Source of the DNA: Gammaproteobacteria bacterium
GTDB lineage: Bacteria > Pseudomonadota > Gammaproteobacteria > Pseudomonadales > Pseudomonadaceae
Length of the DNA: 25,206 nucleotides
NCBI GenBank assembly: GCA_012513235.1
Contig: JAAZCO010000071.1
Coordinates: 1-25,206, forward strand
Direction: 5' to 3'
The translations under genes were made by a program, and so were the position numbers. Of this stretch, positions 1-7,060 are shown piece by piece. Position 1 is the first letter of the stretch; every line of letters begins with the position of its first letter. Under the pieces are notes generated by a model. The model was not told the origin of the DNA. It searched no databases and saw only the letters and a list, made by a program, of their open reading frames with translations.

Positions 1-356
1 AAGATAATCGACCAGACCGCTGCAATGGCGGTCATGCCAACCATTTGTGCGGCACTGCCCATATCTTTAGCGTTCTTAGACAGCGGATGCTGTTCTAAAG
101 AAATGCGATCAATCGCCGCTTCAATGGCTGAGTTAAACAACTCAATAATCAGTGATAACAAACAGATCGCCACCATTAACGCGCGCTCAGCACGTGACAC
201 ATCCAGCATAAAGCTGATCGGAATCAAAATGGCATTGAGCAATAGCAACTGACGAAAAGCCGCTTCACCCACAAATGCAGCACGCAAACCTGCAATTGAA
301 TAGCCGGCAGCATTCACAATACGGCGCAAGCCGGACTTACCTTTAAATGGGGACAT
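1..356 (-). CDS. dgkA: Diacylglycerol kinase, 3' end cut by window edge
   Basis: This is an integral membrane diacylglycerol kinase. It phosphorylates diacylglycerol to phosphatidic acid, recycling lipid released during envelope synthesis. The first 118 residues are visible. They include an amphipathic N-terminus starting MSPFKGKSGLRR, a first helix around LLLLNAILIPISFML, a second around LMVAICLLSLIIELFNSA, and the family signature with EAAIDRIS followed by HPLSKNAKDMGSAAQ. The C-terminal helix runs off the left edge. The start is ATG at 356, preceded by an AAGGTG Shine-Dalgarno sequence. It lies downstream of erdR on the same strand, an arrangement I recall from Pseudomonas, so the two may share a transcript interrupted by a stem-loop. 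Identity is clear from the signature; only the 3' end is missing. Confidence 0.95.
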   Translation of the reverse strand, partial: MSPFKGKSGLRRIVNAAGYSIAGLRAAFVGEAAFRQLLLLNAILIPISFMLDVSRAERALMVAICLLSLIIELFNSAIEAAIDRISLEQHPLSKNAKDMGSAAQMVGMTAIAAVWSII

Positions 357-396
357 AGTCACCTTGATTGTGTGGGACGCTCAATAAGGATCGTCG

Positions 397-430
397 GCAG
401 TATGATCTTTGGGCCAAGAACATACTGCTG
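397..430 (-). other. Stem-loop between erdR and dgkA
   Basis: GCAGTATG (397-404) pairs perfectly with CATACTGC (421-428). After one mismatch an inner TCTT/AAGA stem (406-409 with 416-419) extends the hairpin. It starts 13 nt after the erdR stop codon on the minus strand. No U-tract follows, so it is more likely an RNA-stability or processing element than an intrinsic terminator. Confidence 0.5.
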
Positions 431-440
431 ATACTTGGGG

Positions 441-1094
441 TTATTCGCTTTGTGGAATGGATTCCATTTGCTGTAACAACAAAGCCGCTTGGGTACGAGT
501 ACGCACATTGAGCTTGCGGAAAATAGCGGTCACGTGTGCTTTCACTGTGGCTTCTGACACATTCAGGTCGTAGGCAATTTGCTTATTAAGCAAGCCGTCA
601 CACACCATGGTGAGTACACGAAACTGTTGTGGCGTTAAGCTGGCTAAACCTGCGCTGGCGGCTTTCTCATCAGCAGTGACTGCTGCGGTTGCTGCGGTCT
701 GCGCAGGCCACCAAACATCGCCATCTAAAACAACCTGCACCGCTTGTTGAATTTCTTCCAAGGGGCTGGATTTAGGAATAAAACCACTGGCACCAAACTC
801 ACGGGCGCGCGCCATAATCATGGCTTCTTCTTGTGCGGAAATCATCACCACTGGTACTTGTGGGTATTGACCACGCAGTAACACTAAACCTGAAAAACCA
901 TGGGCACCGGGCATATTTAAGTCGAGTAAGACTAAATCCCAATCTGATTTTTCCTGTAAGCAACTTTCAAGTTCAGCAATATTCTCTGCTTCAACTAAAC
1001 GTACTGTGCTACCCAGGCTGAGCGTTAGTGCTTGACGTAAAGCACTGCGGAACAATGGGTGGTCATCTGCAATCAGTATTTCATAGGCAGCCAT
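441..1094 (-). CDS. erdR: ErdR-type LuxR-family response regulator
   Basis: This is a two-domain NarL/LuxR response regulator of about 217 residues. The receiver domain (about 4-122) has the acidic pair D10/D11, the phospho-acceptor D58 in LLDLNMPG, Ser87 and Lys109. The C-terminal helix-turn-helix (about 152-215) contains NKQIAYDLNVSEATVKAHV. Close resemblance to Pseudomonas ErdR, and dgkA as the next gene, support the name. ErdR-family regulators have been linked to ethanol and acetate metabolism, including acetyl-CoA synthetase and acetate transport. That fits ackA-pta and actP elsewhere in this window, but the target link here is inference. The frame is open upstream to 1214, but that extension does not look like a receiver domain, so ATG at 1094 is chosen, with AGGA upstream. 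No partner kinase is in the window. Confidence 0.88.
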   Translation of the reverse strand: MAAYEILIADDHPLFRSALRQALTLSLGSTVRLVEAENIAELESCLQEKSDWDLVLLDLNMPGAHGFSGLVLLRGQYPQVPVVMISAQEEAMIMARAREFGASGFIPKSSPLEEIQQAVQVVLDGDVWWPAQTAATAAVTADEKAASAGLASLTPQQFRVLTMVCDGLLNKQIAYDLNVSEATVKAHVTAIFRKLNVRTRTQAALLLQQMESIPQSE

Positions 1095-1232
1095 TATTTG
1101 GGGTCCTGTTTCTTTATTATAGTTGCGCTGTGTATCTTGCGGTTGAGCTGTGTAGCGCTCACCTGCCGCTTGGGCAAGGATCGCTGTCACACTCACGCAA
1201 GTACTCACAAGCATATGTGCTGATGTCTTTTG

Positions 1233-1272
1233 TCTTACAAAGTAAGATACATAGTACAGAATTCTTAGCCAA
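1233..1272 (-). promoter_or_regulatory. Candidate erdR promoter with overlapping palindrome
   Basis: On the minus strand TTGGCT (1267-1272), a 17-nt spacer and TATCTT (1244-1249) form a plausible sigma-70 promoter. A perfect 6-3-6 palindrome, TCTTACAAAGTAAGA (1233-1247), overlaps the -10 and the expected start site, as an operator would. The leader would be about 145 nt. A second possible -10, TATAAT, lies closer to the gene at 1116-1121 without a good -35. Confidence 0.4.
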
Positions 1273-1290
1273 AGGTCTTAGATGGCCTAG

Positions 1291-1318
1291 AAAAAGATGA
1301 ACTTTTATTAAGCTCACC
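1291..1318 (-). terminator. Rho-independent terminator after orn
   Basis: On the minus strand GGTGAGCTT pairs with AAGTTCATC (two G-U pairs, 9 bp, loop AATAA) and is followed by TTTTT. It lies 14 nt after the orn stop codon and separates orn from erdR. Confidence 0.65.
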
Positions 1319-1331
1319 TTTTTTATGGTCT

Positions 1332-1874
1332 TTAGCCGCGAATAAAATGCTTGCGGTAGTACTGCAACTCAGCAATTGAGTCTTGGATATCAGCTAAAGC
1401 TAAGTGCGCTTCGCCTTTTTTAAAGCCGGCACGCAACTCAGGAGCCCAGCGCGCTACCAATTCTTTTATCGTAGATACATCCAAGTTACGGTAATGGAAG
1501 TAGGCTTCAAGTTTAGGCATATGGCGGTGTAAAAAACGACGATCCTGACAGATGCTGTTACCACAAATAGGTGAAGCGCCTGCTGGCACCCACTTTTCTA
1601 GGAAAGCGATGGTTTCAGCTTCAGCTTGCGCTTCACTGATACGACTGTCACGCACACGCTGGGTTAAACCGCTGCCACCGTGCTGACGGGTATTCCACTC
1701 ATCCATACCGGCCAGCACCTCATCCGACTGATGAATCGCCACCACAGGGCCTTCAGCAAGAATGTTGAGCTGGCTATCTGTAACGATAGTGGCCATTTCA
1801 ATGATCAGGTCATTATCGGTATCTAAACCGGTCATTTCCAAATCAATCCAAATTAGATTTTGTTCACTGTACAT
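1332..1874 (-). CDS. orn: Oligoribonuclease
   Basis: This is a 3'-5' exoribonuclease of the DEDDh superfamily. It degrades 2-5 nt RNA fragments at the end of mRNA decay, and in pseudomonads it also removes pGpG, the linear product of cyclic-di-GMP breakdown. At 180 residues it is full length for the family. The catalytic residues sit where expected: D11 and E13 in WIDLEMTGLD, D111 in CQDRRF, H157 and D162. Start ATG at 1874 is preceded by GAGGTGA. It follows hisC by 49 nt on the same strand. I recall orn beside rsgA in other pseudomonads, so its position after the his genes looks like a rearrangement. An intrinsic terminator follows it. Confidence 0.97.
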   Translation of the reverse strand: MYSEQNLIWIDLEMTGLDTDNDLIIEMATIVTDSQLNILAEGPVVAIHQSDEVLAGMDEWNTRQHGGSGLTQRVRDSRISEAQAEAETIAFLEKWVPAGASPICGNSICQDRRFLHRHMPKLEAYFHYRNLDVSTIKELVARWAPELRAGFKKGEAHLALADIQDSIAELQYYRKHFIRG

Positions 1875-1923
1875 GGCTCACCTCAACATGATTGAACTGC
1901 TCACATCACTGTCTGCAGATGTG

Positions 1924-2979
1924 TTAAATGCAGTCTTTCAAGACATTGATCAATGTCTCGTTTTCTTCTTCAGTACCGATAGTAATACGCAAAAACTGCT
2001 CGATACGCGGCTTACTAAAGTGACGCACAATCACGCCTTGCTCACGCAACTGTGCTGCCAACTCACTGGCATCACGTTTGGTGTGACGAGCAAAAACAAA
2101 GTTCGCAGCCGAGGGTAAAACTTCAAAACCCAAAGCACTCAACGCTTCAACCACCCACTCGCGGCTGGCAATCACTTTATTGCGCGTACTGTGAAAGTAA
2201 TCAGCGTCAGCAAAGGCTGCAGCAGCACCAGCAATCGCTGCGCGGTCTAATGGGTAAGAGTTAAAGCTGTTTTTAATACGCTCTAAGCCTTCAATCAGAT
2301 CGGGGTGACCTACAGCAATACCCACACGTAAACCGGCTAAGGAGCGTGATTTGGATAGGGTTTGCGTGACCAACAGGTTGTTATATTTCTTAACCAAGCT
2401 GATCGCTGACTCACCACCAAAATCAATATAAGCCTCATCAACCAAGACGACTGAATCAGGGTTGGCTTGCAGGATCTGCTCAATCTTATCCAACTCTAAC
2501 AAGCAACCCGTAGGCGCATTCGGGTTGGGGAAAATAATGCCGCCATTGGGCTGCTGGTAATCTTCAACGCGAATTTGAAATTTTTCATCCAAAGGTACTT
2601 GCTGCTGTTCAATACCGTACAACCCGCAATACACAGGGTAAAAGCTGTAGCTGATATCAGGAAACAACAACGGCTTATCATGTTGGAATAAACCGTGGAA
2701 CGCATGCGCCAGTACTTCATCCGAACCATTGCCGACAAACACATATTGTGGTGCGACTGAATAATAGTCAGCCACGGCATGCTTGAGCAGATCACAATTG
2801 GGATCAGGGTATAAACGTAAATCATCACTGATCTGTGCTTGCATCGCGACAATCGCTTTCGGCGATGGTCCATAGGGGTTTTCATTGGTGTTGAGCTTAA
2901 TTAAACGCTCCATCTTCGGTTGTTCGCCCGGCACATACGGCACTAAGCTCTTAACAAAAGGACTCCAAAACTTACTCAC
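1924..2979 (-). CDS. hisC: Histidinol-phosphate aminotransferase
   Basis: This is a PLP-dependent class II aminotransferase converting imidazole acetol phosphate and glutamate to histidinol phosphate and 2-oxoglutarate. The 351-residue protein has the N-terminal LNTNENPYGPSP motif, the phosphate-site GNGSDE segment, FPNPNAPTG, D181 and Y184 in DEAYIDF, the Schiff-base lysine K210 in TLSKS, and R218. The start is GTG at 2979 with AGGAG eight bases upstream; no better ATG fits the conserved N-terminus. It is the last of three his genes, 92 nt after hisD, in a gap holding two inverted repeats. A weak hairpin (1902-1923) follows the stop codon, without a U-tract. Confidence 0.96.
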   Translation of the reverse strand: MSKFWSPFVKSLVPYVPGEQPKMERLIKLNTNENPYGPSPKAIVAMQAQISDDLRLYPDPNCDLLKHAVADYYSVAPQYVFVGNGSDEVLAHAFHGLFQHDKPLLFPDISYSFYPVYCGLYGIEQQQVPLDEKFQIRVEDYQQPNGGIIFPNPNAPTGCLLELDKIEQILQANPDSVVLVDEAYIDFGGESAISLVKKYNNLLVTQTLSKSRSLAGLRVGIAVGHPDLIEGLERIKNSFNSYPLDRAAIAGAAAAFADADYFHSTRNKVIASREWVVEALSALGFEVLPSAANFVFARHTKRDASELAAQLREQGVIVRHFSKPRIEQFLRITIGTEEENETLINVLKDCI

Positions 2980-3001
2980 GTCGTGCGCTCCTAAACTGAA
3001 T

Positions 3002-3060
3002 CAATCTCTGTGCTCAGCACAAGGATTGTAATGCGTGATCGCCGCTGCATCATCAGCGGC
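3002..3060 (-). repeat. Two inverted repeats between hisD and hisC
   Basis: An imperfect palindrome spans 3002-3028: CAATC and GATTG flank the perfect core TGTGCT-C-AGCACA (3009-3021). Next to it GCCGCTG (3041-3047) pairs with CAGCGGC (3054-3060) around a 6-nt loop. No U-tract follows on the minus strand. Both lie between the hisD stop and hisC start and could act in mRNA processing or pausing. Confidence 0.45.
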
Positions 3061-3071
3061 AACCGTGCCTA

Positions 3072-4385
3072 TTAATCTGCTTTAATACGGTATTCTGCTG
3101 AACGGGCATGTGCGGTTAATGACTCACCGCGGGCCAATACTGAAGCCACTTTACCCAGCTCAGAAGCACCTTCTGGACTGCAATAAATAATCGATGAACG
3201 CTTCTGGAAATCATAGACACCCAAAGGTGATGAGAAGCGCGCTGTACCTGATGTAGGCAGTACGTGGTTGGGACCGGCACAGTAATCACCCAAGGCTTCA
3301 GCAGTGTAGCGGCCCATAAAGATCGCACCGGCATGACGAATCTGTGGCAGCAACTCATCTGGATTTTCCACTGACAGCTCCAAGTGCTCAGGAGCGATAC
3401 GGTTACTGACTTCAATCGCCTGTGCCATATCTGCCACATGAATCAAAGCGCCACGCTCACGTATTGAGGTACGGGCAATGGCTTCACGCTCAAGAGTCGG
3501 CAGTAAGCGCTGCATACTGGCTTCGACGCGATCTAAAAACTCAGCATCGGGGCTGACTAAAATCGACTGCGCATCTTCATCGTGTTCCGCTTGTGAGAAC
3601 AAATCCATAGCAATCCAATCGGGATCCGTTTTGCCATCACAGACCACCAGAATCTCCGATGGGCCAGCAATCATGTCAATACCGACTTTACCAAACACGT
3701 GGCGCTTGGCAGTGGCGACATAAATATTACCCGGACCGACAATCTTATCCACCGGCGGTACGCTTTCAGTACCGTAAGCTAAGGCAGCAACGGCTTGTGC
3801 GCCACCAATAGTAAACACGCGATCGACACCGGCAATGGCTGCAGCAGCCAGCACCAGTTCGTTAATCTCGCCGCGCGGGGTTGGCACCACCATCACCACT
3901 TCAGGAACACCGGCCACTTTGGCTGGAATAGCATTCATTAACACCGAAGAAGGATAAGAGGCTTTACCACCGGGCACATACAAGCCGGCACGATCCAGTG
4001 GCGTGACTTTTTGGCCCAATACAGTGCCGTCAGCCTCGGTATAACGCCATGAGTCTTGTACTTGATGCTCGTGGTACTCGCGCACACGACGCGCTGCTGT
4101 TTCTAACGCACTGCGCTGCTCGGGAGTAATACGTGTTAGCGCTAGCTCAAGACGTTCACGATTGAGGATCAAATCACTCATCTGTGCCACATCCAAGCCA
4201 TCAAACTGACGGGTATAATCAACCAGTGCCGCATCACCACGGGTGCGTACATTATCAATAATATCTAAGACACGTTGATTAACACTGGCATCAGACACAC
4301 TTTCCCAGCTGAGCAGCTGATCAAGTTGGCTATTAAAATCTGTATCTTGAGCATTTAAACGTCGAACAAAAGTCGTTGCAGTCAT
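3072..4385 (-). CDS. hisD: Histidinol dehydrogenase
   Basis: This is the zinc- and NAD-dependent enzyme that oxidises L-histidinol to L-histidine in two steps, the end of the pathway. The 437-residue product carries DRAGLYVPGGKASYPS (about 131-146), IGGAQAVAALAYGT, DKIVGPGNIYVATAK, AGPSEI and the zinc ligands Q265 and H268 in FSQAEHDED. The C-terminal SSPLGVYDFQKR signature is also present. Start ATG at 4385 has GAGG eight bases upstream. The frame is open to 4433, but that stretch encodes a terminator hairpin and is not conserved-looking. The gene begins only 17 nt after the U-tract of that terminator, so expression must depend on readthrough or antitermination. hisC follows. Confidence 0.97.
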   Translation of the reverse strand: MTATTFVRRLNAQDTDFNSQLDQLLSWESVSDASVNQRVLDIIDNVRTRGDAALVDYTRQFDGLDVAQMSDLILNRERLELALTRITPEQRSALETAARRVREYHEHQVQDSWRYTEADGTVLGQKVTPLDRAGLYVPGGKASYPSSVLMNAIPAKVAGVPEVVMVVPTPRGEINELVLAAAAIAGVDRVFTIGGAQAVAALAYGTESVPPVDKIVGPGNIYVATAKRHVFGKVGIDMIAGPSEILVVCDGKTDPDWIAMDLFSQAEHDEDAQSILVSPDAEFLDRVEASMQRLLPTLEREAIARTSIRERGALIHVADMAQAIEVSNRIAPEHLELSVENPDELLPQIRHAGAIFMGRYTAEALGDYCAGPNHVLPTSGTARFSSPLGVYDFQKRSSIIYCSPEGASELGKVASVLARGESLTAHARSAEYRIKAD

Positions 4386-4401
4386 AGCGGGCCTCAATAA
4401 T

Positions 4402-4456
4402 AAAAAAGCATTCGGGCGCCGCCAGACTAGCAATCCTTCTGCGCGGGCACCCGAAT
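4402..4456 (-). terminator. Intrinsic terminator (possible attenuator) between hisG and hisD
   Basis: On the minus strand ATTCGGGTGCC (4456-4446) pairs with GGCGCCCGAAT (4420-4410), an 11-bp stem with one G-U pair and a 25-nt loop. It is followed by GC and TTTTTT. It lies inside the apparent his operon immediately before hisD. An alternative hairpin CCGAA-TAA-TTCGG (4463-4451) competes for the 5' arm. Confidence 0.75.
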
Positions 4457-4501
4457 TATTCGGCTATGACGCAGATAGGCGGTGTAAATCAGTACACCCA
4501 T
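4427..4501 (-). CDS. Possible 24-codon leader ORF before hisD
   Basis: ATG at 4501 opens a 24-codon frame encoding MGVLIYTAYLRHSRIIRVPA and four more residues. It ends with TAG inside the loop of the hisG-hisD terminator. It starts 11 nt after the hisG stop codon and has no clear Shine-Dalgarno, so it could only be read by reinitiation. It holds one histidine codon, unlike the His-run leaders of enteric his operons. Its translation would cover the terminator's 5' arm. This may be chance; I list it because of its position. Confidence 0.25.
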   Translation of the reverse strand: MGVLIYTAYLRHSRIIRVPAQKDC

Positions 4502-4512
4502 GCGTTTTAAGA

Positions 4513-5142
4513 TCAGTGTCGTGCGTCAACCGCAGCACTTAAGGTGTTGATCAACGTTTGAATATCCGCATGCTTCATTTTCATCGAGGCACGGTTAACG
4601 ATCAAACGTGAACTGATGTGCGCGATCAGTTCCTGCGGCTCCAAACCATTGGCGCGCAAGGTGTTACCGGTGTCGACCACGTCAATGATTTTATCGGCTA
4701 AACCTACCAGTGGCGCTAATTCCATTGAGCCGTAGAGCTTAATGATATCCACCTGACGGCCTTGCTCGGCGTAGTAGCGTTTAGCAACGTTAACGAACTT
4801 AGTCGCCACTCGCAAACGACCGCTTGGCTCTGGCGTATCAACAGGGCCTGCAGTCATCAATTTGCACTTGGCAATCTGCAAATCCAATGGTTCATACAAA
4901 CCTTGGCCGCCGTACTCAAGCAGTACGTCTTTACCCGCCACGCCTAAGTCAGCAGCGCCCAGCTCCACATAAGTGGGCACATCTGTTGCGCGCACAATCA
5001 GTAAGCGCACATCATCACGCGTAGTGGTGATGATTAGCTTACGACTTTTTTCGATATTTTCAGTGGGTATAATACCTGCCTGCTCTAATAGCGGCAGGGT
5101 ATCATCCAAAATTCGACCTTTTGACAATGCAATAGTTAACAT
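4513..5142 (-). CDS. hisG: ATP phosphoribosyltransferase, short form
   Basis: This enzyme condenses ATP and PRPP in the first committed step of histidine synthesis. The 209-residue product is the short catalytic form, lacking the C-terminal regulatory ACT-like domain. Short HisG proteins work in a hetero-octamer with HisZ, a HisRS paralogue, which is not in this window. Motifs include MLTIALSKGRILDDTLPLL at the N-terminus, the AADLGVAGKDVLLE segment, and the PRPP-binding loop VDIVDTGNTLRANGL (here read as IIDVVDTGNTLRANGLEP). The frame extends to 5238, but the conserved start is ATG at 5142, four bases after the murA stop. hisG therefore probably shares the murA transcript. Confidence 0.96.
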   Translation of the reverse strand: MLTIALSKGRILDDTLPLLEQAGIIPTENIEKSRKLIITTTRDDVRLLIVRATDVPTYVELGAADLGVAGKDVLLEYGGQGLYEPLDLQIAKCKLMTAGPVDTPEPSGRLRVATKFVNVAKRYYAEQGRQVDIIKLYGSMELAPLVGLADKIIDVVDTGNTLRANGLEPQELIAHISSRLIVNRASMKMKHADIQTLINTLSAAVDARH

Positions 5143-5146
5143 AATA

Positions 5147-6412
5147 CTAGCCCGGTACTCGTCGGATTTTCGCACCGAGGAGTTGCATTTTTTCCTCGAT
5201 ACATTCGTAACCACGGTCACTGTGATAAATGCGGTCAATCAGGGTGTCACCTTCCGCCATCAATGCTGCAATCACCAAACTGGCCGATGCTCGCAAATCA
5301 GTCGCCATCACAGGCGCGGCTTTGAGCTGTGGAATACCTGTGACAATCGCCGTGTTACCTTCAATTTGAATTTTCGCACCCATACGCTGCATTTCTAAGG
5401 CATGCATAAAGCGGTTTTCAAAGATGGTTTCAATCACGGTACCCGTACCTTCACCTAATGCGTTCAACGCAATAAATTGCGCTTGCATATCAGTTGGGAA
5501 CGCAGGGTATGGCGCAGTACGCACATTGACAGCTTTAGGACGCTTGCCATGCATATTGAGCTCAATCCAGTCTTTACCTGTAGTGATCTCTGCACCAGCT
5601 TCTTGTAACTTCGAGAGCACCGCTTCCAAGATCGTTGGATCAGTGTCTTTAAGCTTAACGCGACCACCAGTCACAGCAGCAGCCACTAAATACGTACCGG
5701 TTTCAATACGGTCTGGCATCACATGATAGGTTGCGCCGCCAAGTTTCTCGACGCCATCAATAGTGATGGTATCAGTACCAGCACCTTGAATTTTGGCACC
5801 CATCGCGATCAAGCAATCAGCCAAATCAACAATTTCAGGCTCACGTGCGGCGTTTTCCAACACCGTACGGCCTTTAGCTAAAGTAGCCGCCATCAAGATG
5901 TTTTCAGTACCGGTGACGCTGACTACATCAAAGAAGAAGTTGCCACCGCGCAAACCGCCTTCTGGCGCTTTAGCTTTGATATAACCATCTTCAACAGTGA
6001 TGGTGGCACCCAGGGCTTCTAAGCCACGGATGTGTAAATCCACCGGACGCGAACCAATTGCACAACCACCTGGTAAAGCCACTTCAGCCTGACCAAAGTG
6101 CGCCACCATTGGACCCAGCACTAAAATAGATGCCCGCATGGTTTTAACTAGATCATACGGAGCAACCAGTGTTTTGATGGTGCGCGGATCAATTTCCACA
6201 CTGAGCTTTTCGTCAATCACAGGCTCAATGCCCATGCGGCCAAACAGTTCAATCATCGTCGTAATATCGTGCAGGTGCGGTAAATTGCACACAGTCACAG
6301 GCGCGCTGGCCAATAAAGTTGCTGCAAGAATAGGCAGCGCAGCGTTTTTGGCGCCAGAAATACGAATTTCACCGTCTAGACGATGACCTCCGCTAATAAT
6401 TAGCTTATCCAT
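5147..6412 (-). CDS. murA: UDP-N-acetylglucosamine 1-carboxyvinyltransferase
   Basis: MurA transfers enolpyruvate from PEP to UDP-GlcNAc, the first committed step of peptidoglycan synthesis in the cytoplasm, and is the target of fosfomycin. The 421-residue protein has the usual length. K22 and N23 are in SGAKNAALP, and the reactive cysteine is C117 in LPGGCAIGSRPVD, so a fosfomycin-sensitive type is expected. FPTDMQAQF contains the catalytic aspartate. Start ATG at 6412 lies 20 nt after the ibaG stop. The order ibaG-murA-hisG is the familiar pseudomonad arrangement. Confidence 0.98.
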   Translation of the reverse strand: MDKLIISGGHRLDGEIRISGAKNAALPILAATLLASAPVTVCNLPHLHDITTMIELFGRMGIEPVIDEKLSVEIDPRTIKTLVAPYDLVKTMRASILVLGPMVAHFGQAEVALPGGCAIGSRPVDLHIRGLEALGATITVEDGYIKAKAPEGGLRGGNFFFDVVSVTGTENILMAATLAKGRTVLENAAREPEIVDLADCLIAMGAKIQGAGTDTITIDGVEKLGGATYHVMPDRIETGTYLVAAAVTGGRVKLKDTDPTILEAVLSKLQEAGAEITTGKDWIELNMHGKRPKAVNVRTAPYPAFPTDMQAQFIALNALGEGTGTVIETIFENRFMHALEMQRMGAKIQIEGNTAIVTGIPQLKAAPVMATDLRASASLVIAALMAEGDTLIDRIYHSDRGYECIEEKMQLLGAKIRRVPG

Positions 6413-6432
6413 TAGAGTCTCGTTTGGTTGCT

Positions 6433-6672
6433 TTAAGAGCGTTCGGCCCAGGCCGTGCGAGTGTAGAACTTCATAGTAACCGCGTGGATGCTGCCATCAG
6501 CAATCCAGGGGTTGAGTACGGCATATACCTGTTGCTGACGCTTAACAGGGCTGAGAGCAGACAAATCATCACTGATGATATTAAGCTGGAAATTACAGCC
6601 TTCACCTTCCACTTCAACTTGTGTGTTGTCTAGCTTTTGTTCTAACAGTTCTTTTACTGCGACACCTTGCAT
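6433..6672 (-). CDS. ibaG: BolA-family protein IbaG/YrbA
   Basis: This is a 79-residue BolA-like protein. Members of this group bind a [2Fe-2S] cluster together with monothiol glutaredoxin Grx4 and have been linked to iron-sulfur and acid-stress physiology. The protein shows VEVEGEGCNFQLNIISD, the SPVKRQQQVY helix and IHAVTMKFYT. C26 and H63 are the likely cluster ligands. The frame opens at 6690, but ATG at 6672 has GAGG at a good distance and matches the family length. It sits between mlaB and murA, as in many gammaproteobacteria, and is probably co-transcribed with both. Confidence 0.92.
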   Translation of the reverse strand: MQGVAVKELLEQKLDNTQVEVEGEGCNFQLNIISDDLSALSPVKRQQQVYAVLNPWIADGSIHAVTMKFYTRTAWAERS

Positions 6673-6751
6673 ACATAACCTCATTAACAACGGCCAACAT
6701 CTGTGCGGCCGCTACATTAGCACTTATTCTATCGTGACTGCAGATACAGCG

Positions 6752-7060
6752 TCAGGACTCGATACCCAGAATTTCGGTTAAGCCGCACACCTCAGCAATT
6801 TTACGCATATCCTCAGGCAAGTCAGTTAGCACAATGGCTTTACCAAACTGCTGCGCATCACGCATAAAAGCTAATAAGAGTGCTAAGCCGACACTGCTCG
6901 ATTTTGTGACAGCAGTGCAATTGACCTGCACTGTTGTCGCATGTGTATTTCGGATCAACGCTTGCCCCTGATTGCGCAGAGCTGCGCCACTGCTGTGATC
7001 GAGCACACCACTGAGGTGTAGGACTCCAGCATCATCCATAGTGACCCCAGCCTGACTCAC
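6752..7060 (-). CDS. mlaB: STAS-domain protein MlaB
   Basis: This 102-residue protein is a single STAS domain and the cytoplasmic regulatory subunit of the MlaFEDB phospholipid transporter, where it binds MlaF. The sequence has the STAS pattern of an N-terminal strand (GVLHLSGVLDH), a central TKSSSVGLALLLAF segment with the conserved serine region, and a C-terminal helix. The start codon is GTG at 7060, overlapping the mlaC stop as GTGA with AGGAGG just upstream, a clear sign of translational coupling. STAS domains diverge widely, so position in the mla operon carries much of the assignment. A 79-nt gap separates it from ibaG. Confidence 0.9.
   Translation of the reverse strand: MSQAGVTMDDAGVLHLSGVLDHSSGAALRNQGQALIRNTHATTVQVNCTAVTKSSSVGLALLLAFMRDAQQFGKAIVLTDLPEDMRKIAEVCGLTEILGIES

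Noticed and set aside
4386..4433. Upstream extension of the hisD frame
   Set aside because: The extra 16 residues are encoded by the terminator hairpin and U-tract; the ATG at 4385 has the better ribosome site and family match.
5143..5238. hisG start inside murA giving 241 residues
   Set aside because: The added 32 residues are out-of-frame murA sequence; ATG at 5142 begins the conserved MLTIALSKGR.
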